Positions 42,569 through 51,506 of a DNA stretch of 64,000 nt are shown piece by piece. The notes beneath the pieces are model-generated. The model was not told where the DNA came from and did not search any database. It saw only the letters and a program-made list of their open reading frames with translations. The stretch's first letter is position 1; every line of letters starts with the position of its first letter. This DNA is from Rudaea sp. 3F27F6 (lineage in GTDB: Bacteria > Pseudomonadota > Gammaproteobacteria > Xanthomonadales > Rhodanobacteraceae). The translations under genes were made by a program, and so were the position numbers. The stretch is taken from positions 868,001-932,000 of the forward strand of contig NZ_SCNG01000002.1 in the NCBI RefSeq assembly GCF_005503555.1, in the 5' to 3' direction.

Positions 42569-43000
42569 TCATTCGACTGCGTGAACCGAATCGGCTCGTG
42601 CCAGCCTTACGCGCAGCCGACGCCGCGTCTCGGCATCGCAGTTGTCCGGCAACAACGGCAACGCCACCGTAGCCTTCGCACCGACTTTCAACACCAGCAC
42701 GATCAGCATGCCGAGCGTGACGGCACGGACGAGTTCGCCGATATGCTCGCCACCTTCTTTATCGCCCAGCCGCCAATGTCCGGCCGAGTGCCACATGATC
42801 TGCGTAAACGGCGGATGCGAAAATCGCCAGAGTGACTGCCCGGCATAGGCGAGGGCCGCGAGCATCAAAGCCAGTTTGAACCAAAGGCTCAAGCCACACA
42901 CCGCGATCGCCAACACCGCCAGCAAGGTCGCGAGGCCGATGCCGAACATCAGCCAACGCGACGGGCGGTAGTCAAATGCGATCGCGGGTACGGATTTCAT
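42569..43000 (-). CDS. YgfX-like membrane protein
   Basis: A 143-residue protein with two adjacent helices (LMFGIGLATLLAVLAIAVCG, then WFKLALMLAALAYAG) and a soluble C-terminal part with WHSAGHWRL. This layout, and the position straight after sdhE with a 29-bp overlap, match YgfX (CptA), which in E. coli forms an operon with sdhE (ygfY). YgfX has been described as a toxin affecting cytoskeletal proteins and as a membrane partner of SdhE; which applies here is unknown. The ATG at 43000 starts MKSVPAIAFDYRPSRW. Confidence 0.78.
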   Translation of the reverse strand: MKSVPAIAFDYRPSRWLMFGIGLATLLAVLAIAVCGLSLWFKLALMLAALAYAGQSLWRFSHPPFTQIMWHSAGHWRLGDKEGGEHIGELVRAVTLGMLIVLVLKVGAKATVALPLLPDNCDAETRRRLRVRLARADSVHAVE

Positions 43001-43214
43001 CGACGATGGCACGGAAGCGGACGTCTTCCGGGGCGCCGTGACCTTGCAACCAGTGCCACAGCTCGGGATCGGGTTGTTCGAGCAGCTCGGCAAACGCGGC
43101 CTGCGCCGTGCCATCGGCCGACTCGTAGCGCGTATCGAGATACCAGCCGAGCAGTTGATCGAGTTCGCGCATGCCGCGACGACAGCGCCAGCGCAGGCGT
43201 CCTGCTTCGCTCAC
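42972..43214 (-). CDS. sdhE: SdhE, FAD assembly factor for succinate dehydrogenase
   Basis: A small helical protein of 80 residues that promotes covalent flavin attachment to SdhA. The RGxxE motif is present in CRRGMRELDQLL. I chose the GTG at 43214 because it aligns with the E. coli SdhE N-terminus (the motif starts at residue ~12) and overlaps the stop of the MAPEG gene (GTGA), suggesting coupling. The longer frame to 43253 would lie inside the MAPEG gene. It overlaps the ygfX-like gene at its 3' end. Confidence 0.92.
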   Translation of the reverse strand: MSEAGRLRWRCRRGMRELDQLLGWYLDTRYESADGTAQAAFAELLEQPDPELWHWLQGHGAPEDVRFRAIVDEIRTRDRI

Positions 43215-43630
43215 TTGCACAACCCGAAGGCCAGCACGCCCCAAAGTATCCACAACACCAGGCTGCTCGATACGTATGCGTAGAAACGATGCATGACCTT
43301 GTTGTAGCTACAATGGATCACGCTATGCACGATGCGCAACGCAACGAAGACCCAGGCCAGAGTCAGTGTGACCGTACTGACCTGCGCGCTCAGAAAAGCG
43401 ACCAACAGCGCCACGTAGAACAGCACCGGCATTTCGAACAGGTTGCGGAAGTTGTCGGCGGCGCAAGTGTCTTTGAGCCGCGCCGCGGCCTGCGCCGAGT
43501 TCGCGATTGCCTGGGGATGAACGCGCTCGCGCTTCATCTCGCCAATGCGCGCGACATACATGCGCATCTGCACGAGAAAGGTCAGCATGACCATGGCGAC
43601 GGCCGGCCAGAAGATCAGGCGTGCTTCCAT
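43211..43630 (-). CDS. MAPEG family membrane protein
   Basis: A 139-residue protein with four helices, of the MAPEG family (membrane-associated proteins in eicosanoid and glutathione metabolism). The family core is visible as NFRNLFEMPVLFYVALL near 70-86 and ALRIVHSVIHCSYNKVMHRF near 105-124. Its biochemical role in bacteria is mostly unproven. It is placed between sdhB and sdhE, with an end overlapping sdhE by four bases, so it is in the sdh transcript. The ATG at 43630 follows GAGGGGA. Confidence 0.88.
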   Translation of the reverse strand: MEARLIFWPAVAMVMLTFLVQMRMYVARIGEMKRERVHPQAIANSAQAAARLKDTCAADNFRNLFEMPVLFYVALLVAFLSAQVSTVTLTLAWVFVALRIVHSVIHCSYNKVMHRFYAYVSSSLVLWILWGVLAFGLCK

Positions 43631-43745
43631 CGGATTCCCCTCGTTGCAACGCGAGTTGGCGCGCGCGTTTTTCTGCGATCTGCAATTCAAGAGCCGGGCT
43701 CGATAAATCGAGCTCTAAAGTATTCGGCCCTTGCGAACCCCTCGC

Positions 43746-44528
43746 TCAGACGCCCTTGCGCTCGACCATCAGTTTCTTGATCTCACCGATCGCCTTGGCC
43801 GGATTCAAGCCTTTCGGACAGGTGTTCGTGCAGTTCATGATCGTGTGGCAGCGATACAGCTTGAACGGATCTTCAAGCTCGTCGAGACGCGCACCGGTGT
43901 CTTCGTCACGCGAGTCGGCGATGAAACGGTAGGCCTGCAGCAATGCCGCCGGGCCGAGATACTTGTCGCCGTTCCACCAGTAGCTCGGGCAGGACGTCGA
44001 ACAGGACGCGCAGAGAATGCACTCGTAGAGACCGTCGAGTTTGGCGCGGTCTTCCTTCGACTGCAGGCGTTCCTTGTCCGGCGCGGGCGTCTCCGTACGC
44101 AGCCACGGCTTGATCGAAGCGTATTGCGCGTAGAAGTTGGTCAGGTCGGGCACCAGATCTTTCACCACCGGCATATGCGGCAGCGGATAGATCTTCACGT
44201 CGCCCTTGCAGTCGTCGATCGCCTTGGTACACGCGAGCGTGTTGCCGCCGTCGATGTTCATCGCGCACGAACCGCAGATGCCTTCGCGGCACGAGCGGCG
44301 AAAGGTCAGGGTCGAGTCGATCTCGTTCTTGATCTTGATCAGCGCGTCGAGAACCATCGGGCCGCAACTGTCCATATCGACTTCGTACTCGTCGATATGC
44401 GGGTTCTGGCCGTCGTCCTCATTCCAGCGATAGACGCGGAACGTGCGTACGTTCTTCGCGCCCGCCTTGGCGGGGAACTTTTTGCCTTTCTGGACCTTGG
44501 AATTCTTCGGAAGGGTGAACTCGGCCAT
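43746..44528 (-). CDS. sdhB: Succinate dehydrogenase iron-sulfur subunit
   Basis: The 260-residue electron-transfer subunit of complex II. Its three cluster motifs are visible: CREGICGSC for [2Fe-2S], [12 protein letters not shown] for [4Fe-4S] and [12 protein letters not shown] for [3Fe-4S]. The Trp pair after CP (SYWW) is typical near the quinone site. It has an N-terminal extension of about 20 residues rich in Lys ([15 protein letters not shown]), as in related species. It follows sdhA after 92 bp containing a hairpin repeat. Confidence 0.96.
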   Translation of the reverse strand: MAEFTLPKNSKVQKGKKFPAKAGAKNVRTFRVYRWNEDDGQNPHIDEYEVDMDSCGPMVLDALIKIKNEIDSTLTFRRSCREGICGSCAMNIDGGNTLACTKAIDDCKGDVKIYPLPHMPVVKDLVPDLTNFYAQYASIKPWLRTETPAPDKERLQSKEDRAKLDGLYECILCASCSTSCPSYWWNGDKYLGPAALLQAYRFIADSRDEDTGARLDELEDPFKLYRCHTIMNCTNTCPKGLNPAKAIGEIKKLMVERKGV

Positions 44529-44573
44529 GTTCTTGCTCGGATTCTGAGATTAGGGATTGAGGCTTCGGGCCGA

Positions 44574-44599
44574 GCGATGCGGAACGAGTCCCGCATCGC
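44574..44599. repeat. Hairpin between sdhA and sdhB
   Basis: GCGATGCGG (44574-44582) pairs with CCGCATCGC (44591-44599) around an 8-base loop. Just before it, 44540-44562 reads GATTCTGAGATTAGGGATTGA, a relative of the GGGATT repeat found inside fdsB. It lies in the sdh transcript before sdhB and may influence the sdhA:sdhB ratio or mRNA stability. Confidence 0.65.
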
Positions 44600-44620
44600 C
44601 AATTCCGAAACCCAGCCTTT

Positions 44621-46411
44621 TCAATACACGCGCGCTTTCGGCGGCACCGGTTTCACTTCGTCGGTCAGCGTATTCATGTGCACCGGGCGATAGTCGAAGC
44701 TGCACGCGCCCTTGTGGTCGACCTTCACCAGCGTGTGCTTCATCCAGTTGACGTCGTCGCGATTCGGATAATCCTCGTGCGCATGCGCGCCACGCGACTC
44801 GTGACGCTGCTCGGCGGAATTGATCGTCGCGACCGCGTTGTAGAGCAGGTTCTGCAGTTCGTAAGTCTCGATCAGATCGGAGTTCCATACCAGCGAGCGG
44901 TCGGCGATGCGCACGTCCTCGAACGAAGCGAACACCTTGTCCATCTTCTCGCAGCCTTCCTTGAGCGTCTTCGAGGTACGGAACACTGCAGCGTCGCTCT
45001 GCATGGTGCGCTGCATGTCCAGGCGGATTTCCGCGGTAGAACGCGAACCCTTGGCGTTGCGCAGCTTATCGAGGTTGGCCAGCGCCGCGTCGCAGACGTC
45101 GGCCGGCAGGGTCTTGTGCGAGGCGCCCGACTTGATCGTCTCGGCACAGCGGTTCGCGACTGCGCGGCCGAACACGACCAGATCGAGCAGCGAATTGGAA
45201 CCGAGACGGTTGGCGCCGTGAACCGAAACGCAAGCCGCTTCGCCGATCGCGTACAAGCCTTCGACGACCTTGTCCGGATCGTTGCCGATCTTCTGCACGA
45301 CTTCGCCGTGATAGTTGGTCGGGATGCCACCCATGTTGTAGTGCACGGTCGGCAGCACCGGGATCGGCTGCTTGGTCACGTCGACGCCGGCGAAGATGCG
45401 CGCGCTCTCGGCGATGCCGGGCAGCTTCTCGTGAATTACTTCGGGACCAAGGTGGGTCAGATCGAGCAGGATGTGATCCTTGTGCTCGCCGACACCGCGG
45501 CCTTCACGGATTTCGATCGTCATCGAACGGCTGACCACGTCGCGCGAAGCGAGGTCCTTGTAGTGCGGCGCGTAGCGTTCCATGAAACGCTCGCCGCTGG
45601 AATTGCGCAGGATGCCGCCTTCGCCACGGACGCCTTCGGTAATCAGACAGCCGGCGCCGTAGATGCCGGTCGGATGGAATTGCACGAACTCCATGTCCTG
45701 CAGCGCCAGGCCCGCGCGTGCGAAGAGACCGCCACCGTCGCCTGTGCAGGTATGCGCCGAGGTCGCACTGAAGTAAGCGCGGCCGTAGCCGCCGGTCGCG
45801 AGCACGACACCGTGCGCGCGGAACAAATGCAGGGTGCCTTCGGCCATATCGAGCGCGAGCACGCCGCGGCAGGCACCGTCGGCGTCGAAGATCAGATCGA
45901 GCGCGAAGTATTCGACTTTGAACTGCGCATCGTGCGCCAGCGACTGCTGATACAGCGTGTGCAGCATCGCGTGACCGGTGCGGTCGGCCGCGGCGCAAGT
46001 GCGCTGCGCCGGCGGACCTTCGCCGTAGCGCGTGGTCATGCCGCCGAACGGGCGCTGGTAGATCTTGCCTTCCTCGGTGCGCGAGAACGGCACGCCATAG
46101 TGTTCGAGTTCGATCACCGCGGCCGGCGCTTCCTTGCACATGTACTCGATCGCGTCCTGGTCGCCGAGCCAGTCCGAACCCTTGATCGTGTCGTAGAAGT
46201 GATAGCGCCAGTCGTCCTCGCCCATGTTGCCGAGCGCGGCGGAAATGCCGCCCTGCGCCGCCACCGTATGCGAACGCGTCGGAAACACCTTGGTCAGGCA
46301 GACCGTCTTGAGACCCTTCGCGGCGAGGCCGAAAGTGGCGCGCAACCCTGCGCCGCCTGCTCCGACGACGACGATGTCGTATTTGTGTTCTTGAATCTTG
46401 TACGCCGACAT
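44621..46411 (-). CDS. sdhA: Succinate dehydrogenase flavoprotein subunit
   Basis: The 596-residue catalytic subunit. [19 protein letters not shown] (14-32) binds FAD. The His of [16 protein letters not shown] is the site of covalent FAD attachment, for which SdhE is encoded in the same cluster. HRLGSNSL-type sequence ([18 protein letters not shown]) and the catalytic Arg region ([14 protein letters not shown]) are intact. It oxidises succinate to fumarate in the TCA cycle. It follows sdhD by 11 bases. Confidence 0.97.
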   Translation of the reverse strand: MSAYKIQEHKYDIVVVGAGGAGLRATFGLAAKGLKTVCLTKVFPTRSHTVAAQGGISAALGNMGEDDWRYHFYDTIKGSDWLGDQDAIEYMCKEAPAAVIELEHYGVPFSRTEEGKIYQRPFGGMTTRYGEGPPAQRTCAAADRTGHAMLHTLYQQSLAHDAQFKVEYFALDLIFDADGACRGVLALDMAEGTLHLFRAHGVVLATGGYGRAYFSATSAHTCTGDGGGLFARAGLALQDMEFVQFHPTGIYGAGCLITEGVRGEGGILRNSSGERFMERYAPHYKDLASRDVVSRSMTIEIREGRGVGEHKDHILLDLTHLGPEVIHEKLPGIAESARIFAGVDVTKQPIPVLPTVHYNMGGIPTNYHGEVVQKIGNDPDKVVEGLYAIGEAACVSVHGANRLGSNSLLDLVVFGRAVANRCAETIKSGASHKTLPADVCDAALANLDKLRNAKGSRSTAEIRLDMQRTMQSDAAVFRTSKTLKEGCEKMDKVFASFEDVRIADRSLVWNSDLIETYELQNLLYNAVATINSAEQRHESRGAHAHEDYPNRDDVNWMKHTLVKVDHKGACSFDYRPVHMNTLTDEVKPVPPKARVY

Positions 46412-46422
46412 TCCGATTCCTC

Positions 46423-46827
46423 TCAGCTCAATACGATGCGGACGACGGCGATGATGCCGGCCAGGGCAGCCGCCGCGCAGACGAATTTGTTCGCGAGCTG
46501 CGCGACCGCTTCAAGCCAGCGCGTGTGCACGTAGTCTTCGATCACGACCTGGATGCCGAGCTGCGCGTGCCAGAATCCGGCGATCAGAAACGCGATCAGC
46601 CAGACCGCAGCGAACGGGTGATGCAGCATCTCGCGCGCCTGCGCGTAGTCGCTGTGCACGAGGGCCAAGGCGAGATAGATCGCCCACAGCACGAGAAACA
46701 CCAGCGCCACCGCCGTCACGCGCTGTGCGATGAAATGATGCGTGCCCGACTTGGCGGCCCCGAGCCCGCGCACGCGCTTCAGTGGCGTGCGGTAGTCGGC
46801 CGCGCGGACATTGTTCGTCTCGCTCAT
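46423..46827 (-). CDS. sdhD: Succinate dehydrogenase membrane anchor subunit
   Basis: A 134-residue three-helix membrane anchor for complex [20 protein letters not shown]-type sequence ([16 protein letters not shown]) opens the first helix, and [15 protein letters not shown] near 90-105 carries the conserved His and Asp-Tyr near the quinone site. The start at 46827 has a near-perfect AAGGAGG ribosome site. It shares the base A with the sdhC stop (TGATG), so translation is coupled. Confidence 0.94.
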   Translation of the reverse strand: MSETNNVRAADYRTPLKRVRGLGAAKSGTHHFIAQRVTAVALVFLVLWAIYLALALVHSDYAQAREMLHHPFAAVWLIAFLIAGFWHAQLGIQVVIEDYVHTRWLEAVAQLANKFVCAAAALAGIIAVVRIVLS

Positions 46828-47219
46828 CACTTGCCTCCTTGGGCGAATACGCAGGCCCAGATCAGGGCGGTCAGTACGAGACTGGCGACGATCACAGCGA
46901 TGCCGCTCGCCTTCGCCTGCTGGATCGAGAAGCCCTTGCCGACGTCCCAGAACAGGTGGCGAATGCCGTTGGCGAGGTGGAACGTCAGCGCCCAGGTCCA
47001 GCCGAACAGCAGGACCAGACCGAGCCAAGAGCCGCAGAGTGCGCGCGCGGTCGCGTAGCTTTCCGGACCGTGGGCCAGGGCCAGCAGCAGCCAGACCACG
47101 AGCAAAAGACCGATCGCGATCGCGATGCCGGTCATGCGATGCACGATCGACAGCGCCATTGCCAGCGGCCAGCGATAGATCGTGGTGAACGGAGACAGAG
47201 GACGTGCGGGTTGCGGCAT
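46827..47219 (-). CDS. sdhC: Succinate dehydrogenase cytochrome b556 subunit
   Basis: A 130-residue membrane subunit with three helices. RPLSPFTTIYRWPLAMALSI begins the protein, SIVHRMTGIAIAIG carries the quinone-site Ser/Arg pair, and LTFHLANGIRHLFWD contains the haem-ligand His. It forms the anchor with SdhD. It is the first structural gene of the complex, 58 bp after an SDHAF4-like gene on the same strand. Confidence 0.95.
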   Translation of the reverse strand: MPQPARPLSPFTTIYRWPLAMALSIVHRMTGIAIAIGLLLVVWLLLALAHGPESYATARALCGSWLGLVLLFGWTWALTFHLANGIRHLFWDVGKGFSIQQAKASGIAVIVASLVLTALIWACVFAQGGK

Positions 47220-47277
47220 ACGAAAACCTTGTATGTGGCTACTGCGTAGATGAAACGAGATGCAAACGCGACTGCCG

Positions 47278-47463
47278 TCAGAAGTCGACGCAACGGCCGT
47301 TCTTTTCCCAATCGCCGTAGCGCGTGGGTTCGAGGCCGTCGCGACCGCCGATTTCCTTTGGTGGAGATTTTCCTGCGGGCGAAGGCGGCGCAGATGATAC
47401 CGCTTCGTCCGCGTCTCGGGACGAAGATTGGGGCTCAGTGGACTCGGACACGTGGATCGACAT
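47278..47463 (-). CDS. SDHAF4-like succinate dehydrogenase assembly protein (DUF1674)
   Basis: A small protein of 61 residues, easily overlooked. The C-terminus PKEIGGRDGLEPTRYGDWEK followed by NGRCVDF is the DUF1674 signature shared with eukaryotic Sdh8/SDHAF4, which binds flavinylated SDHA before its assembly with SDHB. The N-terminal half is Ser/Glu-rich and probably disordered. The ATG at 47463 (MSIHVSEST) is the best start, although its ribosome site is weak. The position directly before sdhC supports the function. Confidence 0.85.
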   Translation of the reverse strand: MSIHVSESTEPQSSSRDADEAVSSAPPSPAGKSPPKEIGGRDGLEPTRYGDWEKNGRCVDF

Positions 47464-47596
47464 AGTGCGACGCTTGACCCTGCTTGCTTGACAACCGGCA
47501 AGAAATCTCCACATTTCTTGCGATGCACAATTATAGCGCCGGACCCGAACCTCTGACACGCTCCAGCCACCGAACTGCCCGATTGCAGGGATCACG

Positions 47597-48454
47597 ATGG
47601 GACTGGGCCAAGACCGACGACATTACGATATGACCAGCGCTTCCCTTATCGCCCTACCCGCTCCTCAGATCGTCGAAATCGTCGGTGCCGATGCGATCGC
47701 GTTCGCCCAGGCGCAGTTTTCGAGCAATCTCGCCGAACTCAAGAACGGCCATTGGCAATGGTCGGCGTGGTTGTCGCCACAAGGCCGTGTGCGTGCGTTC
47801 TTCCATTTACTGCGCGACGACGACGAGCATTTGCGTCTGGTGCTGCGCGGCGGTTCCGCTGCGCAACTGTGCGCGGCGCTCGCACGTTATGTCTTCCGCG
47901 CCAAAGTGCAATTGCGCACGATCGAAAAACAATACGCCTACGTTGCACGACGGCAGGCAAACCTCGATCGTTTTCCCACGCCGCCGGCGGATTGGCTCAT
48001 CGCTTCGAATTCCGGCGAGACCTGCATCGCCCTGCCTGGTGAGACGCCGCGCTGGCTGCTGCTGACCGCGGAAGAGCCAGGTAACGCAGAGCGATCGGCG
48101 GCAGCGCAAAACGAAAATGCGCTGGCCGATATCGCTGCGGGTCTCGTCACACTCTCTGCCGAGATCGAGGACAAGCTGCTGCCGATGTGGATCGGACTCG
48201 ACGCTCTCGCCGCAACGAGCACGAACAAGGGCTGTTATCCGGGCCAGGAAATCGTCGCGCGCCTGCACTTCAAAGGCGGCAACAAGCGGCAACTGCGTCG
48301 AGTGACCTACTCCACCGCGGAACTGCCCGAGCCCGGCGCAACCATCGACATGAAAAACGGGGAAAGCGCTCTGATCGTCTGCTCCGCATGGGCGAGCGAA
48401 TCGATCGCGACGGCGCTCGCGGTGACCAACGATAGCGGCGTGAAGTTGCCGTAG
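47597..48454 (+). CDS. ygfZ: YgfZ/GcvT-like folate-binding Fe-S maintenance protein
   Basis: A 285-residue protein of the YgfZ family, related to the T protein of glycine cleavage. The signature KGCYPGQEIVAR, with the conserved Cys, is near residues 211-222. YgfZ supports the stability of certain Fe-S enzymes in a folate-dependent way, including MiaB and succinate dehydrogenase in E. coli. It is divergent from the sdh cluster, which fits that role. The ATG at 47597 has AGGG six bases upstream; ATG at 47630 is an alternative. Confidence 0.88.
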   Translation: MGLGQDRRHYDMTSASLIALPAPQIVEIVGADAIAFAQAQFSSNLAELKNGHWQWSAWLSPQGRVRAFFHLLRDDDEHLRLVLRGGSAAQLCAALARYVFRAKVQLRTIEKQYAYVARRQANLDRFPTPPADWLIASNSGETCIALPGETPRWLLLTAEEPGNAERSAAAQNENALADIAAGLVTLSAEIEDKLLPMWIGLDALAATSTNKGCYPGQEIVARLHFKGGNKRQLRRVTYSTAELPEPGATIDMKNGESALIVCSAWASESIATALAVTNDSGVKLP

Positions 48455-48912
48455 CGGTCACCGTGGAGCGCAGAGACAGAATCAGTCACTGAATGCAAAA
48501 AAGTATTAATTTATCTTTTTTGTAAAAGTACACTTAAATACTTTTCCACTTGTACGAAAAAGATAATTTGGATCAATTTGTTCTTTCTACCCTTTTTATC
48601 ATTTGCTTAATTGTTTCTGAACACGAGCGTTCAGCTTTCTCAATTCTTAACATTCAGCGTTGTGCGCGCCGCACAAATCGACTAACCTGCACGCACTGAA
48701 TCACTGCGCCGTCACCATTGACGCGCAAACACCGGCCCACAGACAGTGCACCGGCGCAACGGAACCAGGTAAGGCTCCGCATACTTTTACTCCTTCACTT
48801 GAGCGCGCGATCTACATCGCAGCCTGCTCGTGACGGGAAGAAATCTTCAGCTGGCGCGCAACGACGCGACGCGGATTTCGCACAACGAATTCCTTTTGTC
48901 TGACGTTCGTAC
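48455..48912. other. 458-bp gene-free region with an AT-rich island
   Basis: No gene is supported on either strand. From 48495 to about 48660 the sequence is strongly AT-rich in an otherwise GC-rich genome. It holds nested inverted repeats: ATCTTTTTTGTAAAAGT (48513-48529) faces ACTTGTACGAAAAAGAT (48548-48564) with two mismatches, and inside them AAAAGTA faces TACTTTT. It may be a complex promoter or operator region of the SleB-like gene, or a remnant of foreign DNA. Confidence 0.55.
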
Positions 48913-49350
48913 ATGAAAATTTCTTTTCTGCTTTGGCTCGCCTCGATCCTGCCGCAGCCTGTCGCCGACCGCGCCTGCCTCGCCGGCACGATCTATCTCG
49001 AAGCGCGCAGCGAACCCGTAGCCGGCCAGTTGGCGGTGGCCGAGGTTGCGCTGCGCCGCGCCGAAAGCGGCCAGTGGGGCAATTCCGTGTGTTCCGTGCT
49101 CACCGCTCCGGGCCAGTTCGCGTTTACTCTCCTGCCTCCCGGCTATGTGATGAGCGAAGCCGATGCGTTGCAGCGCTCCTGGGCGATCGCAAATGTCGCG
49201 ATGACGATGTGGTCCCTGCCGGAACCGTTGCGCTATTCGGTCGTGCCGAAGGCCGACCACTTCTACGCATCGAACACGCCGATGCCGCCATGGGCCAAGG
49301 GCTATCCGCTCGCACGCATCGGTGAACACAGTTTCTACCGCGTCGACTGA
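48913..49350 (+). CDS. SleB-type cell wall hydrolase
   Basis: A secreted protein of 145 residues. An N-terminal hydrophobic stretch (MKISFLLWLASILPQPV) serves as signal or anchor. The rest is a Hydrolase_2 (SleB) domain, with the catalytic Glu in AGTIYLEARSEPVAGQLAVA and the FTLLPPG and ADHFYA segments. SleB-like enzymes are lytic transglycosylases acting on peptidoglycan; in non-sporulating proteobacteria they are thought to help wall remodelling. It ends at a bidirectional terminator. Confidence 0.87.
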   Translation: MKISFLLWLASILPQPVADRACLAGTIYLEARSEPVAGQLAVAEVALRRAESGQWGNSVCSVLTAPGQFAFTLLPPGYVMSEADALQRSWAIANVAMTMWSLPEPLRYSVVPKADHFYASNTPMPPWAKGYPLARIGEHSFYRVD

Positions 49351-49373
49351 TCTCAAGCTCGATTCGCGGGCAT

Positions 49374-49410
49374 AAAAAAACCGGACGTGTTCGCACACGT
49401 CCGGTTTTTT
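49374..49410. terminator. Bidirectional terminator between convergent genes
   Basis: A 10-bp stem (CCGGACGTGT / ACACGTCCGG) with a TCGC loop is flanked by A7 on the left and T6 on the right. It can therefore stop transcription from both sides. It separates the SleB-like gene and the glycine-zipper lipoprotein gene. Confidence 0.93.
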
Positions 49411-49429
49411 GTTGACTTGAGTTTGTCGA

Positions 49430-49948
49430 TCAGCGCATCAGTTCGAGACGGCCATCGTTGCGTCCGCCGCGAATCACTACGCGGTCGCCGATGCGGAAGC
49501 CCGGATTGTCGTACTGGCCGACCCAAGCCTCGTGACCATCGTCGAGTTCGACGTAGTAGCGCCATGCATAGCCCGACGCCGCACGTGCATTGTTCGACTC
49601 GACCGCATTGCCGGCGACTGCGCCGCCAACTGCACCGATTGCCGTCGTCGCCGCGCGGCCGCTGCCGCGGCCGAACTGGTTGCCGATCAGGCCGCCAATG
49701 AGCGCGCCAAGGATCGCACCGCCGCCCGTCGTCTGCTGGTCGACGCGCACCTGCTCGATCTGGCGGATCGTGCCGCAGCGGTTGCAGACACCATTGTCGC
49801 GACGGTCGTAGTAACCGTTCTGCTGATTGTTGTTGTATCCGGCCGGATCGCGATAGACCACGCGCTCGCGCGGCGGCGGCGCGACGCAGGCCTGCAAACC
49901 GAACAGTGCGACGAGCGACAACACCACAATTCCGCGATGCTTGAACAT
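49430..49948 (-). CDS. Glycine-zipper outer-membrane lipoprotein (SlyB-like)
   Basis: A 172-residue lipoprotein. The lipobox LFGLQAC puts the acylated Cys at residue ~21. After an Asn/Tyr-rich stretch with a CNRC pair, residues 75-115 form a glycine-zipper 2TM domain (GGGAILGALIGGLIGNQFG, AIGAVGGAVAGNAVE). The C-terminal part is a small beta-domain. Such proteins (SlyB, Rcp, Pcp) sit in the outer membrane and affect envelope integrity, often under Mg2+-related control; mgtE is the next gene, divergent. Confidence 0.87.
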   Translation of the reverse strand: MFKHRGIVVLSLVALFGLQACVAPPPRERVVYRDPAGYNNNQQNGYYDRRDNGVCNRCGTIRQIEQVRVDQQTTGGGAILGALIGGLIGNQFGRGSGRAATTAIGAVGGAVAGNAVESNNARAASGYAWRYYVELDDGHEAWVGQYDNPGFRIGDRVVIRGGRNDGRLELMR

Positions 49949-50135
49949 ATTCTGATCCTCGTATTGATGATTCGTACACCCGAATCCGGGGGTTTACGGC
50001 GCCATTCTGCGAGCGAACATGTGAACACTTGCAGAATTCCCAAACAGCGAACTATCGCGCGAATCCACGTTTCCGTCCGCCCAAAGCCGGGTTAGCATCC
50101 GCTTGGGGAATAGTAACGAATCATGGGGGGAAGCG

Positions 50136-51341
50136 ATGACAGAAACCTCAGTGGAAACGCTCGGCAACCGAATCCGCAATCTCGACGCGATTTCGGCAAA
50201 AAACAGGCTCGAAGGACATGGCGACGCCGAGATCGCAGCCGCGCTTAGCGAGCTGCGTGCCGGCCAGGCTGTCGACATTCTTCAGCATTTCACGCCGCAG
50301 CGGCGCGACGCGGTCATCGCCGCGGCGCCGGCTGACGAAGGCGAGCAATGGCGAATCCGCGTGCGTTACGCGGAAGCGACGGTCGGCCGCCTGATGGAAC
50401 CGACGCCGCCACAATTCGCCCCCGGCACGACGGTTGGCAGTGCGATCGACGCATTGCGCGACACAGTCAAGACACGTCTGGTCACCTATCTTTTCATCGC
50501 CGACGCGAATGGGAAGCTGGTTGGCGTCGTCACCTTCCGCGAGATGCTCTACGCGGACCGCAGTCAGACGCTCGGCGAGATCATGGTGCGCGATCCATTC
50601 TCGCTGCAGCCCGACGCCGCGCTCGTCGATGCGATGCGCGACGTGGTCACCCGCCACTATCCGGTCTATCCCGTCTGCGACGCGGACGGCAGGCTGGTCG
50701 GCCAGGTTCGCGGTCAGGTGTTGTTCGAGGAGCAGGCTTTCGAAATCAGCGCCCAGGCCGGATCGATGGTCGGCGTCGAAAAGGAAGAGCGCACGACCAC
50801 GCCGTGGCCGCGCGCCCTCATGTTCCGCCATCCGTGGCTACAGCTGAATTTGCTGACCGCCTTCGTCGCTGCGGCCGTGGTCGGTTATTTTCAGAACACG
50901 GTCAACGCGATCGTCCTGCTCGCCGTATTCCTGCCGGTGCTCTCGGGCCAATGCAGCAATACCGGTTGCCAGGCGCTCGCAGTCACCCTGCGCGGCATGA
51001 CCTTGAACGAGATCCGCCCCGGCCGTGCCAACGCCCTTCTGCTCAAGGAAGCCTGGCTCGGCCTGCTCAACGGCCTGCTCGTCGGCTGCGTCGCCGCGAT
51101 CGGCATGTTCGTGATCGCGCACTTTCAGCACAACGCGCAGGCCCTGCCGCTCGCGCTGATCACCCTCGTTGCGATGGCGCTGTCGAGCGTCGCCAGCGGA
51201 GTCGCCGGCGCGGCCGTACCGATGGTGCTCAAAAGAGCCGGCGCCGACCCGGCGATGGCCTCGAGCATCTTCCTGACCACGGCGACCGATGTAGTCAGCA
51301 TGGGCCTGTTCCTCGGCCTCGCTCAATGGCTGCTGCTCTAG
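50136..51341 (+). CDS. mgtE: Magnesium transporter/channel MgtE
   Basis: A 401-residue Mg2+ channel. The N-terminal helical domain is short, CBS domains follow (LVTYLFIADANGKLVGVVTF near 125-144 and HYPVYPVCDADGRLVGQV near 185), and then five membrane helices with the pore segment PVLSGQCSNTGCQALAVTLRG. The ATG at 50136 follows GGGGGGAAGCG, a very strong site. The Mg2+-sensing N domain is truncated compared with Thermus MgtE (~450 residues). It complements the MgtA pump at 27817. Confidence 0.93.
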   Translation: MTETSVETLGNRIRNLDAISAKNRLEGHGDAEIAAALSELRAGQAVDILQHFTPQRRDAVIAAAPADEGEQWRIRVRYAEATVGRLMEPTPPQFAPGTTVGSAIDALRDTVKTRLVTYLFIADANGKLVGVVTFREMLYADRSQTLGEIMVRDPFSLQPDAALVDAMRDVVTRHYPVYPVCDADGRLVGQVRGQVLFEEQAFEISAQAGSMVGVEKEERTTTPWPRALMFRHPWLQLNLLTAFVAAAVVGYFQNTVNAIVLLAVFLPVLSGQCSNTGCQALAVTLRGMTLNEIRPGRANALLLKEAWLGLLNGLLVGCVAAIGMFVIAHFQHNAQALPLALITLVAMALSSVASGVAGAAVPMVLKRAGADPAMASSIFLTTATDVVSMGLFLGLAQWLLL

Positions 51342-51506
51342 GCTCTTTATCTGCGCCAGGGTAAACGGCCCGACTCAGCGCATCGCAACCTTTCACAAGA
51401 ACCGTGCATCGAACCGCCGTGCTTCCGCTGGCTGGTTCGGGCCGCGGTTTTCTGTTTCGCCGGCCGCGATCCGAACCAGCGCCGGCACGCCCGAGGTCCA
51501 ATCGCC

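Noticed and set aside
48718-48903. A 61-codon plus-strand frame before the SleB-like gene
   Set aside because: No ribosome binding site and Arg/Ser-rich noncoding-like composition; the SleB-like gene starts just after it with a proper signal peptide.
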